Assembly (NCBI GenBank): GCA_000727475.1
Contig: KL647304.1
Span: 2,308,299 to 2,372,298, forward strand
Direction of reading: 5' to 3'
Origin: Sarcocystis neurona
Taxonomy: Eukaryota; Apicomplexa; Conoidasida; Eucoccidiorida; Sarcocystidae
DNA: 64,000 bases
Shown: piece after piece, positions 10,700-24,500 of the stretch
Layout of the letters: each line of letters begins with the position of its first letter
Position numbering within the stretch: the stretch's first letter is position 1
The notes under the pieces: model-generated
Told to the model about the DNA's origin: nothing
Databases searched by the model: none
What the model saw: the letters and a program-made list of their open reading frames with translations, nothing else
Program-made: the position numbers and the translations under genes

Positions 10700-11744
10700 C
10701 TACGAGAGATTCAAGTCCTCCGTAGATGTGGACAGCAAGTGGAGGATGCTGCGGCGCATGCAGGCTGCTCGATAAGGGAGGGAGCGGTGCTGTTGCGGCG
10801 TGCAGCAGCAGCTGCCGCTGCTCCTTCGCCTGTCCCTCTGCGCGGCAACACGAACTCGCAGAGTCCGTAGAAGGTTCCCACCAAAACGTTGTGAAAGGGC
10901 GTTGCTGCTGCTGTTGAAGTTGCTGCTGCTGCTGCAGTTGCTGCTGTTGCTGCTGAAGTTGCTGCTGCTGCTGAAGTTGCTGCTGCTGCTGGAGTTGCTG
11001 CTGTTGCTGCTGAAGTTGCTGCTGCTGCTGAAGTTGCTGCTGCTGCTGAAGTTGCTGCTGGAGCATTTGGTGCTTCTCCTGCGGTGGTGCTGCTGCTGTT
11101 GTCCTTGCGGGCGGAGAGGGAAGAACTGTAGCGCTGCGCAAGTCGGTAAAAGAGAAGCGCCGAGGAGGGGTGACGGCGGTACCAGCAGTCAAAACGCGAG
11201 GACGAGGTATAAGCCCATTTGGCACGCATGGACTGGCGGTAGAAGGACTGCTGGACGCGCGGCTTCGACGCGCGAAGCCGCAGCAGCAGCTGCTTCCCGC
11301 TTTCGCTTCCTCTGGTCTGAGAACGTGAGCAGCAGCCGCCGGTGCACACGAAGGAGCAACAGAAGCAGCAGCTCCTTCCTCCGGGCAGCAGCAGTTTCGA
11401 AGAAAACAGCTGCCGTTGATACTGCGACTGCAAGCAGGGACTAGACAATCGTCTACTGCTGCTGCAGCTGCCACGTTTTTCTGATCGACGACGTGCTTAG
11501 GCATGCCATTCCTGCTCCCATCGTCGCCCCTTGCTCCTGCTGCTGGAGGAGGATAGCAGCCGTGGACGTCCGAGTACTTTCCTTGAAAAGAAGCTGCTGC
11601 GGCTGCTTCGCCGTTGCAACAGAGCGATGCGAAGGAAGCGCCCTTGCTGTTGTCCCGCAGGCCTGCTGGCTGACTGCTGTTCGCTGTGTTGGACGCCGTG
11701 ACGCTACTCGAGGAAGTGTCTCTGTTGCCGGACGTAGAAGTCAT
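10700..11744 (-). CDS. Poly-Gln protein, first exon
   Basis: An ATG at 11744 (MTSTSGNRDTSSSS) opens about 348 codons ending at a good donor, GTGAGA, starting at 10699. The N-terminal third is Ser/Ala/Asn-rich. Residues about 222-282 form an LQ4-6 array of roughly ten units encoded by the CTG tract on the plus strand (about 10,903-11,073). The segment after it, including TFWWEPSTD and VHIYGGLESLV, is non-repetitive. The frame is also open upstream to 12,137 without another ATG, so the start could lie in an earlier exon. Homopolymeric tracts are common in Eimeria proteins. No domain is recognised. Confidence 0.55.
10903..11073. repeat. CTG-rich array encoding the LQn tract on the minus strand
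   Basis: Imperfect (CTG)n is interrupted regularly by AAG or CAG TTG, so the minus strand reads Gln runs of four to six separated by Leu. The regular interruption gives a higher-order period of about 15-18 nt. It lies wholly inside the poly-Gln exon at 10700-11744. Confidence 0.9.
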
Positions 11745-12304
11745 GGAGTACCTGCGGCAGCTGCTACTTCTGAAGCATCTGCTGTGGCAGCAACTGCTGC
11801 TTCTCGTTGCCCGACGCTTTGTCTGTGCACCTGCTGATGCCGGTGTCGCTTCCACAATAAACGTGCCGAGACACCGCAGCGGCCTGTGCGTTGCTGCTGC
11901 TGCTGCTGAGAAAGGGAGACTGGGAAGAGGAACAGCCGCAGCGGAGCCGGGCTCCTGTAAAGGTACAAAAGCAGCCGGTGCAACACAGAGACACGAGATG
12001 GGATGCAGGAAAGTAAAGGAACAAGGAGGTGAAGCGTGAGTATAATATCTGGAGGAGAAAACAAAGACGACGCGGATAAAGGGAAAAACCACTCGTGAAC
12101 AGGAGAAGAAGAGGCACAAGTGCAGAATGGACAACAAGGGAAGAACGCGTCGAGAGAAGGAACAGGAGTAATAGGCATAGCAGTAAAAGGCGTGAAAAAG
12201 GTGAAGCGGTGAGAAGAGGGGGACGGGGAGGGAGGGAAGAACAAAAGAAGACAGTCGGGGAAGAACGGGAGTGGAAGGGGATATAAAAGGGCTGAAGTAT
12301 ATAC

Positions 12305-12336
<32 letters not shown>

Positions 12337-13400
12337 TACGTAGTGAAAGCCGGGCATTAATGGCTGCACGAAGTCCGATTCTGACTCTTTTGTAGCCGGT
12401 GAGAAGCGTTCACCCACTCCTTTTGTTTTTACATATTAACTAGACTTGTCTGTGGCATGGCTTTCAACATGTCTAAATATCAACGCGCGTGCCTGTGTAT
12501 TGGTGCTGAGATTTTTCTTCCCTACTGACGACGGTTGTTCACAGGTGCGCACCGATATTCCCCTGTTTAAAACTTGTTCTAAATATACGCAGGTACACGG
12601 CTTTTTACAGAAACTACAAGCAAGAAGACGCGTACGTATCCCCGCCTGCAGACGTACACTACAAACTGACATACATACACATCCTTCTATCTGTAGACCT
12701 GTAGCACGTGCGGGGATCAGCGACGTGAGGTGTTGCAGATATGTGTGTGTGTACTTTTGTGTTGTGTTTGTCTGTGTGTGTGTATATGTGCATGTATGCA
12801 CACGTATATATATGTGTGAGTATGTGTGTATATATATGTGTGTACGTGTATGTATATGTGTGTATATGTATATGTATATCTGTGCACTCGGGGGTTACTA
12901 GAGTATGGAATTACGGATTTGGGGCATATATAGTGATGCCTACGTGTGAGGCGAAAGGTGTGCACCGCAGGACGTGTGGGCGCATATACACGGGGGCATT
13001 TATATATAAATATATATATATATGTATGCACACATATATATATATAGGTATACGTGGAGAGAAAGAGAGAGGAAGAGAAATGGGGATATGTTGAGAGAGG
13101 TGAGAGAGAGACGAACAGGTGAACACTCACGTCCGTCCTCCTGTGGACGTATGTCCGTATACGGGCGTGCCTACGCTGGAGCTGGAAGGCAAGTGTGGGC
13201 GCTTGCCCTTCAGAAGAGTAGAGAGATATATGTTTGTTCGCCATATTTTTAGTTACTTATGCAAAGATATATGTAGGAGTTTATGCGCCAGCACGCGTCT
13301 TCCGCGTGAACGCAACAAGGAGGAAATCGAAGTGAGCGTACAGTGAAGCTCAGAGCGTGAAGGCACGTTCACACGTCGGAAAAAAAGTTTGTTTGGATCT
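11745..13400. other. Intergenic transition with TA, GA and TG/TATG microsatellites
   Basis: No gene is supported. A (TA)n(GA)n tract lies at about 12,298-12,336, and TGTGTATATG-type repeats run from about 12,740 to 13,060. The 11,745-12,137 part continues the open minus-strand frame of the poly-Gln gene and may hold 5' sequence. From about 13.4 kb rightward the microsatellites stop and the sequence becomes unique. Confidence 0.6.
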
Positions 13401-15942
13401 ACAGCAATGTGTGTAGTAAATTTCGGTTGATGTGTGAGTAGCTTCCTTACTACTACCCTAAGGAAACTCGACTGAAAGCGTTTATATTACTCGTCTCTGC
13501 AGTATATCGTGAGGTTAGCAATGTTTACACCGGAGACTGTGTGTTTACAAAACAGCATTCCCCATTTATCACTTAAAGACTGCGAGGTTTCTCTACTCTG
13601 ACTAGGTGCGTTCTTCTATCTCGAAGAGGCGGTTACGCTGTTTCTTGTCACGCTCTCTTCCATATTCTTAACAAAACGGACGTCCACGGAGTTGACGCAC
13701 CCGTCTTTTTTTCTGCTAATTCTTGAACTGAAGACGCCCCCTACCACTCTGATATCTTCTACCGGAGATTGCGCCGTGTACGTCGACCTATGCGGACACG
13801 TTCGTGTGAGCGTCTGCTGCATATGTCCATGTAGGGAGGCATAAGTCGAAAAAAGCAGCACGGCGACACTGGAGTATGTACATTAATAAAGTGCTTCCAC
13901 AAATAAGGCGCCACTTTCTGTGCTACGAAGAATTCGACGGAATGTGTTTATTGACCAAGGGACGCAGCTGCTGAAAATTCACTTACGAGACGCTGGAAAC
14001 CTTTTTCTCAACATGCCCTTTGTATTGAATTCCCTATTGTACAAGCACTACAATTCTGAAGAATCTGTGTTTTGCGCGTTAACTTCTCTGATGGCATCAC
14101 AAGGCTTCAACTTCTGTAGCGAGAGAATGTCACTCCGTGTGCTATGGATCTTGGTCTGGGAGAGCGAAAGTGTATTCAGTACCTGCCGCTGCCGGAAAAA
14201 CATGGAAAAAGGAGTAATTTGCTGTTAGTTTGCTGCGCAGCGTACACTGGTGTACCGTGTGTACGTAGTGTAGGCATATTTCTACGCAAATACTGTGATG
14301 AAGCAAGACACACTAAAAAATCCCCGGATACATATGTAACCGACGCAAATTCTAAGCTTACCGGAAGGTGACGCGGAACCTTTGGAAGATCAAATGCCAT
14401 CTCGTAAAGACCGGACAAATAAAACGAGCGAATACGTTTTCATATGAGAGGGAGAATGAGTCGTCAGAGGCACAGGATTTCACTGAAGAGGTTCGCAGAC
14501 AATTACGCCTAGGAGGACACCAACAGTAACTTGGATATCCCCGCATGTACGACGTACACACTGAATCGAGTTATCTTTAGATACATATGCGAGAGTACTC
14601 AGATGTCATTGATAGTTCTAATACACATGTTTGCGTGATTGCGTACGACGATCATGTGTGGCCGCGTACCCCGTCACACATGTGGCCACCTGCACATTTA
14701 GACGAGTACATATAAGTATACACACGGTACTCGTTAGAGATTCTAGCAGCTGTAGGTGTAACGAGTTATACATGTGGTACAGGCTCAAAATCCCAGGAAA
14801 TACGGAAAGAACATACGAAGAGAACACCACAGTTTTACCCAGTTTCGCCACGTGAACTCCATGCTCATTTTGCTACGACCGGCATACGCGTATATCGCTA
14901 TTTCTCTCACGTGTTTTCCTTTATTGGAGTTGGCATTTGCTGTACCCATTCAACGAAGCCATGCCTATGTCCGCAGGTCAGTCGTGTCTACTGGAAGTAC
15001 GGGAGACGACTGGAGCAGCAGAAATACACGAAAAGTTGCTCGGAAGAATGCAACCTCTTTGTAGGCAAGAGAGGACTCTAACAGGATAATGCAGGAACAG
15101 TCGAAGGTGGTCCTATAAAAAGTAGCAGAAATGAGCTACAAAAAGCTAGACGAGAACATCCAAGTGCCCTCCCGCTATCTGCAACGAGACAAAGGAAATC
15201 GTAGAGGCAGGCACTTTGGAAAGAAGGACTAAAACTTCATGCAACCATAGCGGACAATAGATCCGCGAAGGAGGGTCCAGACGGTATGTGGTAGTGTCAA
15301 GCAAGGCAAGGGCATTCATTCTCTTTCCACGCATTCCAGCGCATCTGTGTCTTTGCCCCTGAAGTATCTAGCGATAATGCCGAGGCAACGCGGGAAAGAA
15401 CTTCGATGGCACGTCCATGGTGTGGAAGGCAAAAGCGCCCGGCGTAGTATTCTGGTCCTGTTGGCAGATCCTACGTCACCAAATGCAATAATTAAAAGGT
15501 CCACCGACAGAGTTGCATGTTATTGAGGGAGGACTGAACGCGGCAGAGCCATCCCTCCATACGGCGACGGCACGTGCGCGTGGCAAGACACACTACAGTA
15601 CGCCTGTGAGCGTTGTGGCGGTCGCCCGTTTGAACAGCGCCCGCGCTAAGTGCTGGCTGCTTATAGTTTAGTCATCGGATTAAAAAGTGTTTTTGTGTCC
15701 TTCGGCGTCTTTTCTCTTGCATTTCCCTCCGCAATCCTCGAGTGATGCTTTCACTACACACAAACTAGTCTAAAGCGCTCAGCGACAAGCACAAGCTCGC
15801 TGTGGTAGTACACCATACGCGAGGTCTCGTTGAAGGGGCCTACGCCACTCGGAGAGTTCTCCTACCAAGCCGCCCTCCTACGTACGACCCGAATTTGTTC
15901 TTCGCACGCGGAAGCTCTTCGTGCGCCCTAATGTATGTATGT

Positions 15943-15976
15943 ATACATCATACGCCCTAATGGGTGTATGATGTAT
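15943..15976. repeat. Hairpin-forming inverted repeat (15-bp stem, 4-nt loop)
   Basis: ATACATCATACGCCC and GGGTGTATGATGTAT pair along 15 positions, with one G.T wobble, around the loop TAAT. A short direct repeat, CGCCCTAATG, occurs at about 15,924 and 15,953, so the palindrome may have arisen by a small templated duplication. No flanking gene shows what it might regulate. Confidence 0.75.
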
Positions 15977-18346
15977 CTCCATCTGCAGCTTTGTGAGAGT
16001 GATCCACGACTACCAGGCATCTATATCACCTTCCAAGCACGCGGATTTCGGGTATTGAGCGCGTTCGCTCATCACTACACCAAATCCCCAAAACATGAAG
16101 TGTGACGACGCGGGACTTTCCCGCCTTGCAGCAAGTTGTGGAGTGGTTGCAGCATTCCCTATGGCTAGTGGAGTGGAGTCACGACTCCTGTTGTTACCTT
16201 GCGTGGCCAGTAACACAAACGGGAAGTGGATATTACTGGATGGACTTCTGTAATGACCGTTTCAGCACCAGCCCGCTTCCCTGCGAAGGGAAGAAACCTT
16301 GCACGTTGTAGATAAGCACTTCACCAGGCACACTGTTCTCTGCGCGAAGCTTTAACCGGCACAACGCCGCAGATATTATTTTAGAAAGTTCCCGCCAATT
16401 TAAGACAGAATGATGCCTGCCATGTTCTGCGATTCAAACATGCAGGTCTTCAGGCCCCCTGGTGCTCTTCTTCAAATCCCTTTCTTCGCGCTTGCACTCT
16501 TTTTCTCTACACTTGCAGCGTACCACATTGCCCAGGGAGTGTATCATGCAGTAATTACGACTCAAAGCTCATCAGCCCTCCGTAGTCTCACAACATACAC
16601 ATTTGTCGATATTTGTATACATAATCTAAAGGTTAACTATTGTATACCTCTGCATAGGTGCAGTGGAAGTGTCTGTTACTATTCCAGTATATGTACGTAC
16701 GTAGGTAAGTGCACACAGATATACAACGTTATGCAAGTGGTTATCACGTAAGAAACCACTCGGAGCACTCGCCATTAAGTTGCCTCTCTGGGTGCTTGTT
16801 CACGCTTTTTCCTCTAGAGGTCGGCTCGCTCACATCCGAAACAAGCAGCAGACAACTAGCCTTGCGAGGACAAGACGGCTTTCCTGTGTGGTGGCGGGAG
16901 AACCGTCAATGTAAGCTCTTTCTTAGACGGCAGACGAGACTCAGGAGTACCACCACATTATCATGGTAGAGTCACAAACGTTCGCGAATCTTCCGCAGAA
17001 GACTTCCAAGAGAAGTTGCAGCCAGAGAAGGTGCAGTAAGCGCCTTACAGCTTCACACTGTACGTATCCTCAACCCACCTCAACGAAGTCGTCCGACTGA
17101 TAGTAGTTGTCGTAATAATTCTGTTCGTATGTTGGTGATGTTGTGACATATGTTCAGCAAGAGCGTTCAACGTTTACATGCGCAGGTAGTCACCGTACGA
17201 CAACACTCTTCGAGGGCTAGTTCATTCAATCACTGAAGCTAATGAATGTTCGATTTTTTCATCCGTCGTTTGAGCCGCCAGACACCTCGTGCAACACATC
17301 CGGTTCTCCCGACGTACGAAGGGGTGTCTCGGAGGCCAGCAGTTACCTCTGTTTTCGAACTCGTCGCATCCCGGTCCGTATGACTCCTACAGGAGATTCT
17401 GTAGTGGACCTCTGCTTGTCAGAAGCGGGAGGCTACAACAGTAAAGCGAGTGCAACTCACAATTTCTGGGGTTCTCCAGGAAATGGTGACTCCTTCAAAT
17501 ATACAGTGACTACGCATTCGTGATAACGTTGTAAAAGGAAAGATGACCTGAACTCGCAGGAGACTACAGGGGGGCATCTAACTGTTAGTGGCAGTGCTTT
17601 GTTGTCCCTTTTCAGCGAGTCAGGTACCGACAGTATACCAATCTACCGCCTGTCTCTTCGAACGCGACCGTTCAAGAAGTGCTTCATAACTGCAGACACA
17701 CTGTAAAGTCTCCGTTCTCAAATGTTGCTAGTTAGCCGTTGCAAAATACTTTGTCGAAGGGAAGCCTTCGCGGTTGTTGATGCGAGGAGAGTGGATGTGA
17801 GTTGCGGTAAACCGCGACAAGTCAAAGGAGTCTATACCAAACAGGCGCGAAGTCCGGAAGAAGGTAAAACCGCCAACAAGTCCGGTCTGTAGCGGACCGA
17901 CAGATCATAAATACGATTGACCCCGCTTTTTGGCCTCCCTTGAACAACGTCTTTTACGTACAGTCCCCTTATAAGCTGTATCTGCGTCGTCCGAAGACAA
18001 ACACTGAAAAGAGCGCAGATTTAGCTCTGTCTGGTAGAGATCGGAAAACGGGCAAATATACATCTCTGTGAATAAAACAGCCTTTCTGCTGATTCGGGGA
18101 CCTGACTGCTAACACTGCGCACACGGCTAGCTCTATCCTGCGCGTTTCCACCCCTTTGTTGCTTCTTCCCTTCCAAGTGAGCGATCCTCTGTTGGGACAC
18201 TTGCCAGCGTGTCATATAGTTGGCGTACTCTCCACGCTGCGATTCTTCAGTGTACGACACACCACATGGCCGCCAGCCATTGGTCAGAAGTGTAAGACGC
18301 GTCAACTACGTCAACGTGAAAAATGCGGTCCGTGTATGGTGATTCG

Positions 18347-18496
18347 CGTACGCTGCAAATTGACCTTTAGCCTAGAGACGAAAGCTTAAAAACACTATGT
18401 CTCGGCAGTGGTATTGTGATACGTACGCTGCGAATTGACCTTTAGCCTAGAGACGAAAGCTTAAAAACACTATGTCTCGGCAGTGGTATTGTGATC
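18347..18496. repeat. 75-bp tandem duplication
   Basis: Two adjacent copies (18347-18421 and 18422-18496) start CGTACGCTGC and end near GTATTGTGAT. The only clear difference is A versus G at 18358/18433, apart from the last bases at the copy edge. The copies lie in otherwise unique sequence and contain no conserved open frame. Confidence 0.85.
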
Positions 18497-21400
18497 AGTC
18501 TCTGTAGGCTGCTTTCGTAGCATAGGCCGTGTAAACAGTCGACGACAAGTTCCCATAATGTTCGCTCTTCGATCAAGCCAGCCGGACAGACAGGTACTGC
18601 ACTGATGTCGCCTGCACGAGAGCGCCCTCGCCACGGCAACAGAGCCGTTCCGCAACTTCCTACTGACAGGTAAGGAAACTGTACACAGCTGCCGCATACC
18701 CTTCTCTCTGTTACCTTGTAAGACACGGTTTCTGTCGACTTACCACGCTTCATAAAGACGATAAACTAGGACTTCGCTACAGGTGTTTTTCTGTCGCTTT
18801 CGTCCACCATGTCATTGCTGAAATGTTCTGAACATTTGTCTCTACTCCGACTACGTGTAGTTATGGTTGCTCTAAACCATAGACCCTTACCTGTGCAAAG
18901 GTTTTGTGACAAACGATTTTCAATCGCAGTAATTAAGGATTTCCTCTGTAGAATGTGACACCTGCTAAGGCCTGCGTGTGGGGACGTTAGAACTAGTAAA
19001 CCTGTTGTTCCGCCTCGTCACTGAGTGACATTCCGGAGACCGCATCCCTAAATGTCTCTGTGTATTCCTACGTTGGTGTAACATAAGGGCTCCTTAAGAC
19101 AGTGAGAGATACTTTATTCTAGCAAGCAAGCGTGCGACGAGAGTATCCAGTTGTCACGAAGCCGTCTAGTACACGTGATATGAATAACAGCTGAGTTCTT
19201 TAACGTCTGAGAGAGCTCTACAGGCGGTACAAATCGTATACGTATAATCACGTGTGTGAGCTGTTGCAGCCGGACACACGAATGCAGAGCAGCGCCTTTG
19301 CAGCATGCGTGCGCTCATGCTGTAGCGCATTTATACGTATTGCCGAACACGAATAATGGCACCCGAACGGGAAACAGGCCCTTACGGCGTCTCATGAGAA
19401 GCACATCAGTACACATATCGTTCGGCAAATATCAAACATCTCCAGGGAGAGCACGCGATAAATCCACCTGTTAACGACGAGGACGTCACACGCAACTTTA
19501 ACAGTCTTTGAGCCCGTGGCGCGCTCGTAGTTAGGCGCTTTCGCACATCAGAAGCGCAAGTGCATCAACGTCAGTCGTATGATTTCAGCACTCCCTGGAT
19601 CCGGATTAATATACCTTTGTGTTCCACTCTGTTAATGGCGCAATGGTATTGAGAAACAATAGCCACACGCGTACATACACCTCGTTTTCCATGCAGCCGT
19701 GGATGCGGGAGAACCGTGGAGTTAGGACTTGCGGAGTGCGTTGGGACAAGTGCTTGTGTGTGGAAGTGAGTGGTAATAAAACAGCAGCGGTTCGCTGTAA
19801 CCGGTGTAGCTGAAGATGTGTCAGCTGTCACAAGCGAAACACTGGAGTGGTGTTTCTGCATTGATTCTTCCTCATCAAAAACCAGTTAGTGCTTCTTGAA
19901 ACAACAGTTCACCTGTTCAGGCGGTACTGTCCCGTCGGCAGGAAGCTCTCCACCATTTCAACGACGGAAGGCCGCGTTTTACAGGCGTTCGCGTCATCAT
20001 GCGGCATCTCGTGTTGAGATATTATCTTCCGCCCCCGCCCGGTTTCCTTTCTATGTATACATTAGCCTGTCTTTGCTTCCACCCTCACTTCCGACTCGCC
20101 TCCCCTCTTTTTCCGTTCTACTCGGCTTCGCCCGTACCGCTTCGCTGTTATTGGCTCCCGACACGTCTTCATGAGTGTCAGTGTGGAAAAGCATACAAAA
20201 CACAATGTCAGTGCTAAGCAACAGCTGGTAAAACGAATGCAGCCGCACGCGCCCTGCTCCGCTTTCTTCGCCCTCAGTTCTCTCGCATTCCGGCAGCCTA
20301 CGGCAGCTTGGATACGTTTGCGCATACGCGGGCTGCCTTGTACGGCATATCGGCCCAATTGACGCGGTGTCCTCAGTTCCATGCGCAGAACTGCAGCACA
20401 CAGGTTTTGTCGTGTCCACGCCCTGTCACAAGCCACTTAGTATCGAGTCTCATCCGCGTATATCAAAGCACACGTGTCTCTTTAGTCTACACGTGCGCTG
20501 GCTTCAAGGTACTGGCTTCGTTGTGATCTCGTCCCCCGACCAACCCCTTTCCCACCCCTCGCCGCGATCGATTGCATCATGCGCTCTCAACGTCTTTGGC
20601 CGCATCCACCCAGCACGGCTCCGCTTGCGCCGTCCCGTCGAGAGAAGATCTGACAAACTAAAGTGCTTCTCGTTTGCTCAGTCCACCCACACGCCGGGCA
20701 GCGCATCGTAATCAAGTGTGGATGAACGCCTTCTTGCATTACGGATGCTACGGAACCCGGCCGAGCGGCCACGTATGTCTGTCGGCGTCGTCGTCTTCTC
20801 CAGTGGCTTGGCATAGTAGCCTGTTTCACAGTCACTGACACCCTGTTGTTTTCTAGAGGCCGGCTTTTCTCAGGCAGTTTTGATATCTCCTTTGTAGTTC
20901 TCTTTGTCCGCCCGCTGCCTTTTTTGTTACCTTCCTTCGACTAAACACCATTTTAGTACGTCGGAGCCAACGGTGTATGTACACTGGGTGGTGGCTGCGT
21001 GGAGCCGGCCGTCCACCACGTCGAGGGGACGCGCCTACTAGTTGGAGCACGCTGTTCATTTCGCTCTACCACGTCGTGGTACAGCTCCGTGTCTTTTTCT
21101 TGCCCCTCCTCAAGCGGAACCTACGAACGACTGAACAAAGCTGTTCTGGTTATTTTTTTAGGGTGATGGGTTGTGCGCTGTTCGTGCGGTCGTCGATTCT
21201 GTTGCGGATGCATTCCGTGGAGTCTTGCCATGCGAAAGCATCTGCTTGCTACATCCCTGGCAAAAACGCAAGCAAGAACCACTGACAACGCGGCGATGTT
21301 AACAACTTGATTCCGCGGTTCCATCGTGCGTTATACCCGTCTTTCTTCTTTTCCGCGGTAACCTCCAGTGTGATGCAACTGAACTTTGGGACGTTCTAGT

Positions 21401-21561
21401 GTCCCCCACTCGCAGCCTTATCCTCGTTGCGCCTTCCTTCGCCGTGTCACAACAAGTTAGGGGGCGTTCCCGGTCTTTGTGACTCTACTGGATTCTCGAC
21501 GTCTTTGCCCGCAGGGTTTTGGCTTGTAACACTTCATTTTGGGGGTGACCTGACCACTAAG

Positions 21562-24500
21562 ATGGAGGTCGCGAGTCTCCACACGGCATTTTCTGACCCC
21601 CACGACAACCCTGGGCAGGACATCCTTCCGAACCCCGCCCCGTCCGCGTCGACAGATAATGCTAAAGTGGGAAAGGCGGGGCGTCCAGGTCGATCCCGGA
21701 GATTTCGCAAACAGCCTGGTGGAGAACCGTCGCCGTCGTCAGCGTGGCATGCATGGAGGCGTGAGCACGAGGGGCAGCTCGAGACGGTTTTCCAGGAACA
21801 TCCCGAAGCGTACGAACTGTTTCGGCAGGCAGTGAAGTCGGTGCCCGGGACCCTGGAGGAGTGGCAGCAGAGCCGTGTAAGGTGGCGTCCATGGGTTGAA
21901 TGGCGCGAACAGCATCAGGGACCGCTTCACGAAGTTCTAGCAGATCCCGAAGGCTGGGCACTGTTTTGCCAGATGAAGGCTCAAAAAAGCAGCCCAGTGA
22001 ACGTGTCCTACGAAGAGTGGCTGCTGCTGCCCGAGCAACAACAGCAGATCCGGAGTGCTCAATGGGCAGCCTGGCGTCGTGAGCATCCTGGCCCGCAGGT
22101 CTTGGCCCTGATGCTTGCGGCTGAAACTCCCGGTGGCGTAGATGAAGGCTGGCAAATTTACCGCAGTCTCCGAGAACTTAAGGGTGAAAGTCTCCCACAG
22201 AACTTCGAAGAATGGAGGGCACTGCCTAAAATTCGTCGAGAAGCTGCTTTAAGCGCCTGGGCGCTTTGGAGACAGAACCACGAGGGGCGTCTGCAGGATG
22301 TGCTTGCTGATCCAGAGGGCTGGAAGCTGTATAGAGAGATGCTTTCATTCGTACCCGCCGGCACGAGAAGTCGCAGCAACCGCAGTCGTCCTAGTCCTAG
22401 ACAGTTGCCTGCGACTTACGAAGAGTGGCTGCAGAGGCCAGAGCAGCACCTCACATTAGCTACGCTGGCTTGGACCGCGTGGCGTGAGCAGCACCCGGGC
22501 AAACTTCCTGCTGTGTTGGCGGATCCAGAAGGCTGGACACTCTTTCGGGATTTGAAGACGAACTCGGTTGTTGCAGGGCGCACGGCACAGACAGCAGGTG
22601 ACAGTGAAAACCTGGTGAAACCGAAGTCGACCAGGAGAGGCGGAGACAAAGCAAAACGGAACCGCAGAAAAGGAACACCATCGACGTTCGCTACTGCGGC
22701 TGCCACCCCCATGACGACAGCCACTACTACAACCGCGAGTGCTGCCTTGGCTGGAGATGACGGAAACGACGACGCAGAGGTGAAAGGCGGCATTTCAACT
22801 GCAGATGAAGAGCAACAGCAGGTGGGCGGCACAATTCCAGTAGAAAACGTAGGTGGCACATTCTTTCCTGAAACGTACGAAGACTGGCTTGCGTGGCGTC
22901 GCGAGAAAAACAAACGGGGCGCGGCTATTAGCGGCGAAGCTGGAGAAGACGAGCGGTTGACAGCACACAGGAACAACAAGAAGCGCTGGCAGCGGTGGCG
23001 AGCAGAGCATCCCGGGCTTCTGGAAGACGTGCTAGCTGCAGAACCAGAAGGGTGGCATCTTTACTCTGCATGGATGAGCAGAGACGGGGAAAAAGCGTTC
23101 TTCTCGGACTTGAATAGTTGGCTAGAGGTGCAGGTAGCGACACGTGCCTGGCTGCAATGGAGAGAACAACATGCAGGTGCTCTGGCTGTTGTGCTGCGCA
23201 ACAATCCGGAGGGATGGCCACTCTATCGCGCGCACGTTGCAGGGCAGTCAGCAAATTCAACAGTCCAGGGGAACGACCAACAGCAAAGACAATTGCCGGA
23301 GACGTTAGAGGAGTGGCTGCAAGAGCCTGCTCAAATCGTGCAGGTAACTGCTGATGCCTGGAACGCCTGGCGACTGGCTCACCCTGGCGCTCTGCGTACA
23401 CGACTTAGTGAACAAACTTCAGGGGGAGAGGAAGAACCTTGCGGATGGCATTTGCTGCGGGTTTTGTTACAGTTCTACATGCCTGCTGCTGGTGGTGCTG
23501 TGGAGTCGGGAGATACAAGGGCGGCGGATCCGACGCAGGCGCTAGAGTTGCCTGATTCACTGGAAGGTCTTCTTGTGGCTCTGAAACGCTCATCTCGAAC
23601 GGCGTGGTTGCGTTGGACCCAGCAACAGCGACGCAGCAACTTGCAGACCCGACTGCGCGACCCAGTCGGGTGGGCGTTGTATAAGGTGATGCGTGAGAGT
23701 GATGATGCAGCTCCCGAGTTTGCTGTCACCTATGATGACTGGCTACAGAAGAGAGCTGAGCAAGCCACGAGTGGTGCTGGTGAAAACACGAATTTAGTTG
23801 GCTGGAGTGGAGCAGGGGATAGTTCTGTCTCTCAGGCTGCTGGGAGGGTGACTGGTAATACTGCAAAACGACACGCGGGTCCTGAGGTCGCTGCAGTGAC
23901 CGCTTGGAATCGCTGGCGCCGACAGCGCAGAGGAGACCTGGTGCATGTGCTGCAGAAACAGGGGAGGGGATGGCAGCTGTACTGCAACATGCTAGCTGCG
24001 AGGAACAAGCCAATACCGGAGAGTTTTGCTGCTTTCAAAGAGGCTCGTGAGCAGCAACAACAGCAAAAGCAGGCAGAAGCTGTCAGTGAGTGGGAAGCGT
24101 GGCGCGAACAGCACGGAGGACCATTAGAAGACGTGCTCACCGATCCCCAGGGGGCAGCACTATATAGAAAGATGATTGAAGCGAACAGCAGCAACAGCGG
24201 CGCTCGGAATGACGAGAGAAGAGCTGCGACTGAAAAGGCAGAGGAAATAAACAACCAGTGGTTGTTGTGGCGTGAGCAGCACCCAGGACCGTTAGAAGTT
24301 GTGCTTGCTGAACACCCAGAGGCAGTGGAGTTGCACTGTGCCTGGTTAGCTGCCGACACTATGACAGCTGGTACGACATCAAGAAGAAAGAGAAAGCCGC
24401 GCGGGAAAGGCGGTAGGGGAACAACTTCTGGCAAGGAGGCTGTGCGGCGCTGGCGCGAGTGGCGGGCGCAGCATCCTGGCGCACTGCAGCAAGTGCTTGC

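Larger units (their letters stand above)
13401..21561. other. Low-repeat, apparently gene-poor island (left part)
   Basis: About 8 kb has almost no CAG or TATG microsatellites and no open frame above about 120 codons. The best ATG frame is 16410-16751 (plus, 113 codons), with a hydrophobic stretch LQIPFFALALFFSTLAAYHI that could span a membrane. Without splice, codon or homology support it is not called a gene. Short frames at 13,920-14,228 and 17,242-17,523 are equally unsupported. Genes made of very small exons could be missed here. Confidence 0.5.

Noticed and set aside
21427..21561. N-terminal extension of the Trp-repeat protein
   Set aside because: The first codon at 21427 is TTG. The first ATG in frame is 21562, with good context, and the extension has no repeat character.
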